Of a stretch of 64,000 bases of DNA, positions 50,627 to 63,689 are shown piece by piece; the first letter of the stretch is position 1, and every line of letters starts with the position of its first letter. The stretch lies in the NCBI RefSeq assembly GCF_000524195.1, contig NW_020170502.1, forward strand, positions 131,916 through 195,915, in the 5' to 3' direction. The position numbers and the translations under genes are program-made. The stretch comes from Echinococcus granulosus (lineage: Eukaryota; Platyhelminthes; Cestoda; Cyclophyllidea; Taeniidae). The notes below the pieces were generated by a model. That model was not told the DNA's origin and did no database searches. It saw only the letters and a list, made by a program, of their open reading frames with translations.

Positions 50627-50794
50627 TTATCTGCTTGAGGTTAAATAGGTGAATTGGACGAGATGCTGAACATTTTGTAGAAGAGAGCTCCTCCACCGGT
50701 GCACATCCATCTGTGCGTCAGAGGAACATAAAGGCATGCCGTTGACGATTCCGCAAATTACGAAAGTACACAAGAACTGCAGCACCGCCACCAT
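50627..50794 (-). CDS. Possible small secreted peptide or orphan signal-peptide exon
   Basis: A 55-codon frame begins MVAVLQFLCTFVICGIVNG, a credible signal peptide, and continues with a short polar segment (SSDAQMDVHRWRSSL) to TAA. I see no homology. It could be a small secreted protein, a first exon whose donor I cannot place, or chance. Confidence 0.22.
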   Translation of the reverse strand: MVAVLQFLCTFVICGIVNGMPLCSSDAQMDVHRWRSSLLQNVQHLVQFTYLTSSR

Positions 50795-51555
50795 TCGTGC
50801 CACAGAGCAAACGCTGGAAAAATACTGACGAACCTCGCCCCAGGATTCCACTAGGATCAAACCACTTGGTCGTGAATGAATGTGGATGTCCAAGGCCATG
50901 TGCATTTGCTGGTACCACTTTCTAGCAAATGATTTAATTGAACCACAACTACAAGTTACTTCCATCCGCGCATTGGACCCATGTGTTGGAGGAGGGGAGC
51001 ATGCATAACCTCCGCACACACACACACACACCCTGCACCAATGCTGGTCACAACTTCCAGGACGGTCTACTTCCGATTTGACAAGCCGGAAGTCACAACC
51101 AACAGGGTGAAAGTCATCCCATTCACTGCGCGTGTTTCAGGAGTTTCATTTAATCCAACTCCTGTGATCCAGAAATGCGGTAGAGGAGGGAAACAGGCAC
51201 ACGCCGTCGGGAGGAAAGACCTATGACAGTTCGTGACACCCTCAAAGATCTACTTCAGTTGTAGTGCATCACAATGCTGTGCTTTAAGTCTACACATTCA
51301 ACAGCCCTGTTCGGAGTTTACACGAGGACTTTGTACAAGAAGACGGAGGTTATTTACTTGATTCACATTCTTACTCTTCCAACCTACAGGAGATCAACAC
51401 CTCAAACATACTAGCAAATCGCTAACAACGCAGACAAACAAACAAATTAAGGCTACATGGCGCTTCAGTTGTACAAAATTTACGCGGAAATCAAGGAGTT
51501 CTTTCGTGGGTTAGTCGGTTTGTTGATTGATTGATTGATAGGATAACTGTGACAC

Positions 51556-54500
51556 CTAAATGTGCCTCGTCTTGCCCAAACTGAGTAGAAATTCGGCCAC
51601 TCCAAGGTAGTAGACGGTTTGCGCGATGCCGAAAAGAGGTGCCATCACCATGACACGACAGCCGGCGCCCTTGAACAGGGCTTTCAAACCCTCCCGTTGG
51701 AAGGTGCGGTAGAAGCAGTCCGCGATGCCCGTGAATTGCATCTCACCCTTCAGATGTGACAGGGTCTGTAGACGGGTCTTCACCACTACAAAAGACGGCG
51801 GATAAGACGAAGGATATGCAAAATAAGCATGAACAGAAGCTGAAGAAATGTCAAACACGGTACTAGTAGTGGAGAAGGAATAATTTCATCAATTTTCCAA
51901 GGACTGCAATACCACTGCGGTAGCCCAGGTTTTTCCTTCCACGGTTTCACTTGAAAACCTACGAACCGTCTCTTGCCTTGTAGAGAACTGGTGACCCACC
52001 AGTTCTGCCTGACAATTCACCTCCTAATGTTTATGTGGGTGGTTTGATTGGCACCTTCACACAGCCCCCTGCACGACGTCATCAAAGTAGACACTTGAGT
52101 GAGAGCGAGGCTCGTCTGCAGTAACCTGGATTCCAAAACAGGATATGGTTAAGTCGATAATCAAAAGAGTTGCCATTTGGATTTCAACAGGACTGCCGCC
52201 TTCTCAGACAACCTCCGTGGGCGTGTTATCCCGAGCGGGTTCTTTTAAGTCGGACCTCCCAATCACTTGTCAACAAAATCAAGGAGACCAGGAACACATG
52301 CTCACCATCCACGGGAGTCACCAGAAAGGCTGCCACCGTGCTAGCCGTACATCCAGAGAGGAAGGACCAGTAGAAAACCGTTCCTGTACCGTCACTTCTA
52401 CGTGGACCCTTCAAGGGAGAATAGATTTCAATTACCTCAGCTGATATACAGAAGAGGGGATAAAAAAAGGATGAAGTACCAGGTTGTCTAAATGTGCGAA
52501 GAGGGGAAAATACATGATGGAGAAGGTGATGTCTCGAAGTGCCGTAGCTCCCACACCCTTGTAGAGACCGAAGATGCCCTTCTGTCGAACAAGATCTAGC
52601 GCTAGACGAGTGGCGGAGAGGCGTTTGGCTGTCACCACAGTAGCATTAGCTGAGGCTACCGGGGCGGCGGTTCCACCTAAAAAAGGGGACAGTTAAGCCA
52701 GTCGTCTAGACAGTATCACATGTCTGCAACGTCCAACTTCATGAATGAGTAACAAAAAAGTCGTTTCACAAGCATGGTACTTTTTGAGTACCGCTATTAA
52801 AGCTGTTGTCGACGTTTCGCATCAAGTGAAGCCTACTTCAAATATCGGTAGATTGGACATTTCATTCCAGCGCAGTTCTCCACCTTCTCTCATATTTAGG
52901 GTGTTCAAATCCAATGGAGATTTTCAAATTCACCAAACCTGTACCTCAATAAAGCATTTAAGGCCTGATGTTCCGCATAGCACAGAAAAACCATCGCGAC
53001 CTACGAGAGCCATCTCAATCAGGAATGGCTAATGACGCACACTTGTCCATCAACAGTTCACACTACACGAATGCCCTACGACAAATGAATCTGCCGTGTA
53101 AGGAGATACCAGGGAGGGCTACATTTCCTCCCTCATTCACCCCCACAGCGCTGTTCCACATGCGCATCCTTATTCGTAATGTCTAGACCGGCCTACGCCA
53201 TTTGTCCCGACTTAACGTTCACTAGTCACAACCATTGAGGAACCATCCAAAAGCCCATTTAGACCTCCGAATTTGCACGTCCAGTGGTAACTCAAGAACT
53301 ACGAAAATCACAACCCTCAAACGACCTTGACATCCACATTGTCATAGTAAGATCATCACTGTATAAGAATTGGCCTCCGAAGCCAAAACAGAGGATTAAC
53401 GGTACACACAACCAACCAAAAGACGGAAACGGCTAATAAGTACCACCATAAAGTTAGCTCCACCTCAATTTGAACTTGTATTTCAAAAGAGCGCTTCCGC
53501 AGGCGACTAGAGTGAATGATCACACCCGCATGTTTATCACTACTCGACTACACAAGTGACCCTTGCAGGGGTGAAGGGCTGTACTTGACGCCGCATAAAC
53601 AATGCCTAGACGCGTCGCACTACGGAACAAGAGAAGGATCTTAGTGCACTATAAAAATGGACACAGCGAGGGTTGAAACAGCCTTGTTCTAGCCACCTTT
53701 GTTTCTATTCCACTTTTCATCGTTATTTTGTATGTGATTGACCTCACCACCAACTCCAAGAGGCTTTGCCCACACACAACAGAGGGTCTTCCTGCACGTT
53801 ATGCCTCCTCTTTCACCGTTACAATTTGATTTGTTGACCCATTACCCAGCGGCACGTTCCCTCGTACGTCCCGCATTGCCGGCCGACGCATCGAGGGCTA
53901 CAGCACAGGTGGCCAGAAAAGACCGAGAAGGGTTCAAATCGTCCAGTCTACATTTGAGGTCCAACAGGAATAGTTACCAGCATTGAAGATTGTGATAAGG
54001 CTAAGAAGGTCATCGAACTGACGGGAAAAACCCTTAAGGTCTTATTCATCGAAAGTTGTAAGGATATAAAACCATTTTTTCTCGGACGGGGAAGTTAAGT
54101 ATTCAATTTCGGGGAGGATAATGCTGCCCAATGGAACTCCGTGTTTGCATGTTCCAGCCTTCTCACAAACGCCTCCGAGGCTAATCAAAAAGGCAACGTT
54201 CTCGCGGTTGATGTTACGTACTTCTGGCAGCCAGGACGTGTCAGTGACCAGTAAAATAAGTTGACTTATTCACCCCTGCATCCTTTCTATGCGAATGTCG
54301 AATTATACGCAAGGTCTTGACACTTCAGAGGAATGATCGTTCAAGTCGACTTCTTGTTGCGGAGTGCCTGTAGCAGTGAGAGACCTTTGGAAGATGTTCG
54401 ACTTCTAGGGATGAGAAGTTAGGCAAGACAGCGCACCTTTAATTGCCATAATCAACTTCCTCGTCATTCCAGATTGAGAGGGGTTATGGAAATCTTGAGC

Positions 54501-57500
54501 TACTCTCCGCTTTACCAGGGCCATTGCAAATACAGGATGTGTATGTGTGTGTGCCAGCTCCATACATTAAATCACCTGCACATGCGCTCTTAATGAGCGG
54601 TTGGAAGTCTCTTGAAGTTGTGAGCCAATCAGCTTTGCTTGCTCACAAGTGGTTTCACTGGTGTGACAACAAATGCACATCGCTTCGGACATCCACATCT
54701 ATTTGCGACCAAGTGGAATGATTCTGTCGCAACCTGGGAAGAAATTCACCAATGAAAAATAGCGCTTGTACGAGGATGAAGTAGGAGGGCAGCTAAGATT
54801 GAAACATGGGCACAAACTGCAGCATAACTGTCTTGCGAGGAATGATGATGTGGGACATTGACGCATCTTTTCCCGAGGTATCGGTTAGCCCTGAAAGTTG
54901 GCGTAAGTTCTTGCACAGCCAGTCGCAACACGCTTTTCTCTGTGAGCATACATTATACAGTACAGATAGACATGGTTCGATCAGTCGAACGTTTAGTCTT
55001 TACGGTACTACCTACCGCCTTTCTGCTACCCTCTTCGTGCCTATCTTAAAATGTCGCATGAAATGCCCTGATGAATATGCAAGATTGTCGCCTTTTCCAG
55101 CTGATTCAGGCTTCATTCCAAAGTCTCTCAGGAGACTTATTGTTTAGCATGGAGGAACTGACTCGTGATGAAAAGTAGACCACTAAATATCCCCAATTGA
55201 TCCATTATTCAGTCCGTATTCCCGAGGCCATACTTTAGTCCGTTCGGTTTGTATATGTGATACACTGCGGCTTCAATCGTTTCCAATGTAGTCCTCACTT
55301 GCCGAATGCCAAAGCAAAATCGCAGGCGCAACTACCCCTCCCGATACATCTCAATTCAACTCAAATGTGCGTTAGAAACACGATTTGTTCTTAAAAAACA
55401 ACCGGGAGTAGTCAGTCTGGTAAAATTCCAATTTACAAAAGATCACAAAACACATGACCTCTCGTGCACCCTAGTTAGGATGTAGGTTGAGATAGATACT
55501 CTCCCACCCAGACCCTCACCCTCGCACTCTCCACTCCTCGATTTCTACTTCTCCAGATGATAATAATCAACTTGGCATTCACACAGGAAAAACTCATGAT
55601 CACACGCGAATAAGAAGACAGTTGGGAAATAAATGTGGCATAGAAAGGCAGGTAACTAGGGATGAGGCTTGATCCCTTGCTTCTAGGGCCAAGATAGTTG
55701 CAATAAAGGTGAGCCACGCAACTGCTTTTCGAAAGGATAATACTGAGTAGAGACGATTCAATCAAACCTCACGAATTCATTTGGTTGTTCGATTCACCTA
55801 ACGCATGTGATTCACCAATAGGTAATAACTGTGTTTTGGCGAGAAGGGAGGTATGGAAACGAGAACTAGATTAAATTACTATCAAACTCAAGAACTGGGG
55901 TTTAAAAACCGCCTTCCAAGTATACGATTTAACTGACTTAAAAACAGAAGATTTTCTATTAATAAAAGTGCCATGATACCAATGCTACTGATAAACAAAA
56001 CGGAAACAGGCAAAGGGGAGGAGCCACAAGAAGGCACTGGTAGAAGGCCCCTTGTTAAATAGGTGATTTTGAAGCAGTCTGCTCAACGGTATTTTTTAAA
56101 AACTATAAAAATCAGTTCTGAAAGTTGGGAAGTGTAAATAGATGAGGTGCTTTCAAAAAGGTTGCACACTTTACCAGCGCTTCGAACTTGAGAACAGATG
56201 TCTACCTTTTGTCTTGCAAACCAGCAATCAATGAAGTTTACTGAAGCATGAATTCACTCTGGAAAGAAGAAAACTACGAAATCCATGCAACAATTGAAAG
56301 AAAAGAAGCAACAAATATCGCCGACTTATAGGTAATCACGCCGCCTCTAGATAGGCAAATTTGAAATTCTTAACCTGTCGCATGCAAAACATCATCAAAG
56401 GAGTTACCAGATTCTCTGCCCCAAATTTAAGCCTATCATTACTGAGGTCGTTAGGGTCGTTTTCTCGCAAAAAATTCATGCAGCCGTTTCAAGAGACTCC
56501 ACCGGAGTTAACTGTTTTTTAGCGAATAGGCAACCAGGTCTCCGACTATATCGCACCCGTCGATTTTTGGATCGCTTTTAATCTTAATAAATTACAGTAG
56601 TTTAGAATATTAAACCCAAAAGGGGTTCTCAGCCTCAAATGATGGAGAAGCTTAAGTGTAATGAAGCTTGAATTATGTGGAGCACCAAAATATTTTCCGA
56701 GGACTTTGGTGGCACCCAAATGGTTCCTACCCAACACGCAGAATTTCCACGTAATGTAAGTTAACTGCGAAATCTAAGCCGGACACGTACCAACAGGCAA
56801 TAGTACTGCTACTCACAACCATGATGAATAACAAAAAAAGCACTGGGGGTCATTCCACAAACTTACCTATTTTTCTTCCTAAGCATCAGTCTCCAAACTT
56901 TTCTGTAATCACGATATTGACTGTATCTTAGCAACATGGAAAATTAAATTGAAAAATCAAATGAAAGAGACATTCTCACCACGTGTTCGGCCGGCATCCT
57001 GCATTTGGATTTTAAGCAGTTCCATGGGAGTTGTAACGATAATTTGGCACAAACCGGCGCCACCACCAGCAATCATTTCTCGAATTGGCGTGAGAGGGAC
57101 CCTCGAAATGTAGAGGAAAGGGTAAAGTCTAGCTGGTCCTTATGCACTATGAGACCAAACAGGATCGTACTGTTTAGTCGCAAATATCGCAAAGTACATT
57201 GTTGTAGTGAACTGACACACATCAATTTCAAATTCTAGTGCACGGACCCTTCCATTTTCGCGCAATTTGACATTCACAATAATGACAAGGAGGCGTGTTC
57301 GCACTGCTCATATGATAATAATCTCCCTTAAGACATCTTCGAGAACAGTTCCAACACATTCTAATCCTGGTAGAAAAAAGTTTCAACACTTACCGATTAC
57401 ACTAAAGCAAGCGAGATCAAGGGAAATAACAGTAACCATTCGTGCCAAGAAGTGTTGTATTGGCAATTCTGCCTTGCAAATAAACAATCCTTAGTTTGGC

Positions 57501-58573
57501 ATACATGTTATCAGTCCAGAGCGGGGACGAATACAAAGTGGATACAGCAAAGAGATGCTACGAGAGCGCAAACTCATTTCTATTGACATTCGTGCCTCAT
57601 GACAAGAACTAAATACTCATTGTCAAGAAAGGAATAATGGCAATTTATGCGAAGACAGCTTACGTAACTTCTTAAAATATAGTTAAGTTCTTAGATTTTA
57701 CTAAACCAACCTATAATCTATGGTTATGAGCAAAAATAGACAAAAAAACCGCAAGTCTGCTGACGAACTGCACATTAGATAAGGAAATTTAGTAATATTA
57801 AATCTGTCGATGTATCAGTGTGTACGCTATGAATTGAAATGTCGAGAAATGCAGGCCCTAAAGTGGCATAAAAGTGTACAAGCAAACATCAAGGAAAAAC
57901 GGATAGAAAATTGGTAAGACTCACCCTTCTGTCTTCAAATGATATCGGAAAAAATCATTGCCAACCAGTTTGATGGCCTTTTCGGGGGTGATGAGAAGTA
58001 GATTAACGCCAGATCCTGACGCAAAACTCAAAATAATGTTGACACATGCGCAAAAGGAAAAGTTGGACAAAAGTAGAAAACACACCTCTATACATTCCAA
58101 AAAATCCGTCAGACCGATAGGTTTTTCTTGCGCAATCGAGGCTAAAATTTTTGAGCAGTAAAATTAGCTGCTAACACTTATCAGATTCCTGGTATATAGT
58201 TCCTAGTATTTCAAAGAATTAAGATTAATATATTCAACAAAAAAATAGTTAATAAGCAGAACACCGCTTGACCCAAGACCCAGAAAAACATTTACAGGAA
58301 AAATCAGATTTCCAATCGAGTAGCAAAAAAGCTACCCAAATAAAACGAATGAGGCAAGCTGTATAGTACACTCACATATTCTTATACATTATTACGCCTT
58401 TTTGCTGATTCTGTAGTCGTGTTTTCACCAAATCGATGGGAAATACGCATGAAACACCGACAATTCCTGCGATACCACCATTTATCACTTTGGGCACAAG
58501 ACTAAACGTGTAGACATATTACAGAGTCATACGAAAAACTGGCATCCCGATCCCATTGCTTTTTCTCAGGCAT
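51556..58573 (-). CDS. SLC25A22: Mitochondrial glutamate/H+ symporter (SLC25A22/GC1-like carrier)
   Basis: The product is an inner-mitochondrial-membrane carrier importing glutamate with a proton. Eight exons are 58573-58533, 58501-58376, 58141-58086, 58015-57925, 57101-56980, 52676-52480, 52408-52306 and 51785-51556. They total 966 nt, or 321 residues; human GC1 has 323. Three carrier signatures are visible: [22 protein letters not shown] and TPVDVVKTRLQ (the last split between exons 7 and 8). GC-specific stretches include [56 protein letters not shown] and [18 protein letters not shown]. The first exon ([13 protein letters not shown]) and its 31-nt intron are the least certain part and were chosen because the phase and total length fit. 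The 4.3-kb intron 56979-52677 holds no recognised element. Confidence 0.92.
52677..56979. other. Long intron of the glutamate carrier gene
   Basis: Open frames here, including one of 113 codons on the plus strand at 54806-55147, have no recognisable domain. Minus-strand translation around 54050-54250 has interrupted, vaguely protein-like frames that could be an eroded retroelement, but nothing diagnostic is present. Confidence 0.45.
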
Positions 58574-59063
58574 ATCTTACAGGGGGTTTGTGAGGTAAAT
58601 TACGAAAAAAGATACGACTCGAAAACCGGCGGAGAACGAACAAAACGCCCAAATAACTGACCGATGAAAGTAGATAGGCGCCTTACAAATCAAGAACTTA
58701 AACAAAAAAATGTGCAAAAATTATATGCAAAAAACAAAAAAAATAATATATGAAAATTTAATAAAAACTATACAAAAAATTTTGCTTTTTTACTGAAATT
58801 GCTTCAAAAACTTGTTGTTTCTGTGTTAGCATAATCAGATCCCCATTTTTTTCGTACTTTTTAACCGTGCTGCGTGTTCTGTGCAAATCCAGCCCAACCT
58901 CACATTTTTTAAAAAAGTAATTTTTTAGAGGCAAAATTTTGTTTTTTCTAAATATTTGTATGTAGTTACCAAGCGGTTTCCCCAAAATGGTTATAGGAAA
59001 TAATATGTTAAATGATTAAATATTGACACCTTGAGAATTTTTGAAGTTGTAAGTGGCCATCGA
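58574..59063. other. AT-rich upstream flank of the glutamate carrier gene
   Basis: A-rich DNA with no supported gene. It presumably includes the carrier promoter. Confidence 0.45.
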
Positions 59064-59253
59064 TGTAGCGTCTCGAGACTTCCCTGAAGACAAAAGAAGA
59101 CACAATACTCGGGCAGAATATATATATACAGCATGGAGAAAGGCTGCTGGCATGGCCCGAAGGCCAGCCCACCCAGCGAGGTACAAGTAGGCTAATTCAA
59201 AGTACAAAAGTGGTACCCCACTAATTCCAAGGGATAAACCACCGTCCTTTTTC
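59064..59253 (+). repeat. Dispersed ~200-bp repeat, copy B
   Basis: This copy matches copy A (10116) along its length: AATACTCGGGCAGAATATAT, GGCATGGCCCGAAGGCCAGC, CCCAGCGAGGTACAAG, AATTCAAAGTACAAAAGTGG and GGGATAAACCACC. Confidence 0.75.
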
Positions 59254-59571
59254 AATAAAAGTGTAGGAGGGAATATATTTTTCTGACGTACAGAAGTACT
59301 GAAGCTACTGGCATACTCAGGACCTATAACTCAGTTTGAAAATACAATATGTGGATAAATAAGCGCCAGCGCAATTAATATGTTATCAAAAAAGAAAAGA
59401 TAAAAGGCCTTAATATGACCTGTGAGCCATTATTCGTTGTAAAAGTTTGACAAGCTTGCACCTAATTGGTCGTGTGATTAAACAAAACAGCAAATCACCT
59501 CACTACAGTTTATGCTAAGTATACTTTTATTCGGTGGATTTTTATTTTTCCTCATTTAATATCGCTGTAAA

Positions 59572-59749
59572 GTAGCGCCTTGAGACTTCCTTGTCGACGA
59601 AAATAAACATAATACTCAGCCTGGGTATATATGTTCGGCATAGAGGTATTCGGGCTACTGATATGGCCCCAAGGCCAGCCCACCCATCGAGGTACAATGG
59701 CCAAGACAAACTGAGAGTTAAACAATCATCGTATTATAGTAATCCAATA
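59572..59749 (+). repeat. Dispersed ~200-bp repeat, copy C (more diverged)
   Basis: This copy shares GAGACTTCCTT, ATAATACTC, GGTATATATGTTCGGCA, GGCCAGCCCACCCATCGAGG and a terminal ATCGTATTATAGTAATCC with copy A. It lies about 320 nt after copy B in the same orientation. Confidence 0.65.
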
Positions 59750-61783
59750 TGTGAGTTTCACTGAAGTTTGTCTACTAGGATACTTTTCTTGCAAGTTCTC
59801 AATAATTTTAAACCGAACATCCCTTGTTTCTATGAAAATGCCCACTTTCGCCCTTGAGACAAAGACATTTCAGAGCTACCAATTCTGGCAAAAACTAAGG
59901 AACTTTTCCTTAACCGGTGGCCAATTTTGAAGGGAGCAAAGACTGACGACAGGAAAGTCGTGCCATCAACTAGGGAATGGTGGCACGTGGTCGAGGTGCT
60001 ACTACCAATCTTCGGGTCGTCAAACTGCATCAGTGCACTCGAAGAGGGTCCTAACTTGACGGCATTTTTGTTGCAAATGAAAAGAGGGCACTGTGACAAT
60101 GCAAGTTATTCATCGCTGCTAATCACCATAGAAATGTTGCCTTCGAGAAAAAACTTCCGTTTAAATCGTTTGTGACGCGCACTTTGGAATTTTGCCCATC
60201 TGTTTAATTTTAGATGATCTGCTACTTTTAAATATATGTAAGATTTGCAACTGCATTTTGCTTGCATTTTTTTCGTATCAGAGGTCGGAAAATGGATTTC
60301 AAGTATGAGCTTGTGGTGCTTTACACTTTCTTCTTCATAAGTATTCTTTTTAGCATTTTTTAGAGCTTCTTAATTCAGATACTGACTGTTAGCTCAATCC
60401 TGAAGTCCCAAAAGTCACTTATTGTAGTTCCTAAAAGTGTTTTGGGCTTATTTCACTCTCTCAAGGCGTGTCTCTTGTCCTACGCCCACCACACCACTCC
60501 CTTCAATTGCCAGACCTCTTGATTCCCTCATAGATAACTCGGTGACAGAGCTGCCATGTCAGCGTGACCCCACTCCCACGGACGCACACATCTGCCCACA
60601 ATGCATGGCGTGGGGAGTGATGTCGTAACCTCCTTTGCGCGGAAGGACACCGCGACTACCTTCACTCGACATGTCGGAGAGAAGTCGTCGCATACCCCCC
60701 AGATGCGATCATTTCGTACTCCGCTAGCCGTCCCACATGAGGGATACAAGAGCAAGGAGAATATTTGTTCCTCCACTATTGCATAAAGGTCATGAACTAA
60801 AGCTGTTTGTGGGAGAGCATTGCGAAAGTTTACATATGATCTGATGGCAACTGAGCCACAACGAAGGAACATCCAAGATCAAGTGCGGAAACTACGGCCT
60901 CTCCAAATCCTGTCATGATAGACAGAACCCAGAATTAGGCCGAATTTATTATTCATAAGCTTACGTTAATAGCTTATAAGATATAAGAAACCAATCCGCG
61001 GCATATTCGACAGCACTTTAAGTCGATAATTGCAAAGCCTACGCCAAATCAGCCACCCCAGTTTAAACAAGATATTTGTCAACTATTGACCTTCTTAAAT
61101 ATCTGATTTTGCACAAACCACATAATTTATCAGTATGTTTATTATTAAATTACCTCAAAAAAGTAGACGTCGAAATGTTGTGTGATGTTTAAGCTTTTTA
61201 CTAAATATTAGTTTTTAATTATTCTTCCAATATATCCTTTTTGTTGTCGAGTTTCATTTCCACGAAGTTTTGGAGATTTTTATTGTTTACTTAAATTGGC
61301 TACGGTAGTTTAGACGAAATAAGTTAATACCATTTATTTACAAGTATATATTGAACTCAATATTATACATAGTTTACGCTAACAACACGTCACTTTTAGA
61401 ATATTTGCTGGTAATTAAGTAAGAAAAATAATGTTCGTAAAATAATGTGGAAATGTCACTCAGTTCTGGCAAGTGGGGATCCAATAATGCATACATTTAT
61501 CGCCGATTTCCTTTAACATGCAAAATTTGCCAATGACTTGGATAATACAATCGAAGCTTTGAAAGCCTTTGTTAGCAATATTGTTTAAAAAGTTCCTGAA
61601 TTTTAGAAAAATGCACAAGCCATCCATTAATTTCACCGTAACTCCTCATATGAAGCCATAGAAAATTCCTAACCAACAAAATAGCCCAGAACAACATCTC
61701 GAGTGTGGGTGCATGATCTTTTCTCTTAAAAAAATCAATCATTTTGACAAATTAAAACAACTGTCGTCTCGTCTTCACCTCAC
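59750..61783. other. Region without a supported gene
   Basis: Minus-strand translation around 60528-60920 gives protein-like pieces in several frames (for example GFGEAVVSALDLGCSFVVAQ) broken by stops. This suggests an eroded coding sequence or retroelement. The rest, to about 61680, is AT-rich. Confidence 0.4.
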
Positions 61784-62117
61784 CACTGATCTCGTACTCG
61801 CAGGCGATACCATAGTGACTGGGTGGGCAGATGCATCTGCAGACATCGACAGTATTTCGTGGAAGAATCATGATGCCATTGTTGAGACAGGGTCGCATAC
61901 AATGCACCACTTCGTAGATAAGGCGTCTCAAACGCTCGGTTGCACCGTTCCCCGTCAGTGGTAGCAGCATGACCCGTTTCCTCACTCCTAAGCCCTCCTC
62001 CACACCATCTAACCCGAGATCCACGTCCACTAGGGACTCCTGAGCTGTTGAAGACCCATCGAATCCCTTCGACTGACTGGTTAGAAGCGCGCTGATGACA
62101 AGGATCTGGAGTAACAT
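61784..62117 (-). CDS. Secreted EGF-like protein, first exon
   Basis: The exon starts at the ATG opening a signal peptide (MLLQILVISALLTSQSKG). It continues through an acidic propeptide-like stretch (SLVDVDLGLDGVEEGLG) and VRKRVMLLP, where a dibasic site could be cleaved. It then reaches a cysteine module: HCMRPCLNNG, followed by VCRCICPPSHYGIACEYE. This pattern (C-x3-C, then C-x-C-x7-C) is EGF-like. A good donor (gtgaggtg) follows AGTG at 61783, phase 1, so the gene should continue toward lower coordinates; I could not find the next exon. Without splicing the frame would stop at 61752 after eleven more residues (113 aa in all). The family is not identified. Confidence 0.5.
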
Positions 62118-62436
62118 ATTACCGTGAGTGGCCGTGCTATTGTGTTTGGACGTTGTTATACTCCCACCACGGACCAATGGCGGGCAGGGAAGGGGGATAG
62201 GAGGGTTACTAGTGGTCAGGATCTAAAGCAAGATTGATGATTTAGTGGGATCTGAGAGGTGTCACTTTGAATTGCGTCTTAATTTCATCTAACCAATCGA
62301 TTTCGTTTATCTACGGTCCATTCTATCAATGCCAGGCTTAAACGAAAGCGTTTGTTGTTTTACTTGGAGTCAAAAATTCAACCAAATGCATTGTTACATT
62401 ACAGTTTCATAGAAAATTAAACGCACGTTAACACGT

Positions 62437-62452
62437 GTCACAGATATGTGAC
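62437..62452. repeat. Copy of the 16-bp palindrome
   Basis: GTCACAGATATGTGAC lies upstream of the EGF-like gene and is preceded by ACGT, like the perfect copy at 36795. Confidence 0.6.
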
Positions 62453-63151
62453 AAACGTTCCTATTAATTTGTGATCCCTCTAGTAAAATAAACTGATAAA
62501 TATACAATGGTTTTCTTATTTAAGGAACAAAAGCACAGTTTTTTCTTTAATTTTTATGGTAGTGGGCTTTGGTCTGAGCCCTTGCCCTTAGAGGAAGTCC
62601 TCTGAATTCCACCTATTTATTGTTCAAAAATAACCGATTTTCTTCACATTTGTCTTGTCTAAAATTGTGAAAATAAAGTGCAAACTCATGGGGCATAAAA
62701 TTCTCTTTCGAAGTGGTGCAGAACATGCAAATCCGAAGATGTCAACATGGCCGACGTTGAAAGGAGAGGTAATAAAGTCGAAAAACTCGTGAAGATGCGA
62801 GCAAAAAATCAAAAGAAAGGCGTAAATTTATTTTGTAAAAAAGATGTTCTTTCTTGGGGGTATAAATCTGTGAGATATTAATTTTGCGCGAAAAATCTGT
62901 GTTATAGCGGTCAGAGATAATGACAGATGGTGGGTTTAGTCACCTCCAAAAGACGAGAGCGAGATTAACGACAACAGTCTCGTCGATGAAAGCCAAAAAG
63001 GAAGTTTACTAAAAGCCGAAGAGTACTCTCCGTCTTTTTTTTCACTTTAAAAGCTTTTTAGTCCTCAATAAAAACTACTTTATTTTTACAGTCGGATTCA
63101 TCCCCTAAAAAGCCTTAGAGCCTTGCTTTCTCTAGTCACCCTAGAGAGGGC

Positions 63152-63303
63152 ATGGTGGCGTATTCGGGGGGCGAAGTGGAGATTTTCCAGGCGGCGAAAT
63201 TGAAGGCATCACTGCGTAGACTGAATGCTTGCGCGTCCACCTCGATGGTCTCTGGCTCATTAGCCCTACCCGCTGACCGCCTTGATGATAATGCATGGAT
63301 GTG
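63152..63303 (+). CDS. Candidate first coding exon of an unidentified plus-strand gene
   Basis: A well-placed ATG (GGGCATGGTGG) opens a frame of 50 codons, MVAYSGGEVEIFQAAKLKAS then LRRLNACASTSMVSGSLALP and ADRLDDNAWM. It ends at a donor (gtaaaa at 63304) in phase 2, just before an in-frame TAA. GC content is clearly above the surroundings, which fits coding DNA. No family was recognised and later exons would lie beyond or near the window end. Confidence 0.4.
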
Positions 63304-63689
63304 GTAAAATCACCTTCCGCATAGGTGTTGAATGCGTAGTCCGTGTTTTTTGGGATGGGCCACCCAAGCCCGTGTGCAGTGGATTTGAGCGATGCCCTAT
63401 TACTGAAGTTTTCATTTCATGTCCTAAGTGGCTCTGATAACAGCGTCGAAGTCGATGCACTCGGGATTGGAGAGACGGGCAGGAAATAGACAATCTCACG
63501 ATACAATAAAGTTCTGAGTAAAAAGAAGTCCTGCTGAATGAAACTTATTGTCTTTACCAGGTAAAGCGTTTCTAAAATTTACTTATCTCATTAATTATGA
63601 TTAGGCAAAGAGGTGATTCAAATTGCCTCCATCGCTCAAGTTCGAGCTAACAATAGATATAAATACACATTATGCTTGTCAATTAACCT

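Noticed and set aside
54050..55147. Possible eroded retroelement
   Set aside because: Pieces shift frame and no reverse-transcriptase or endonuclease motif can be pinned down.
59830..60175. Antiparallel open frames of 82 and 89 codons
   Set aside because: No recognisable protein and no splice context; likely chance or eroded repeat.
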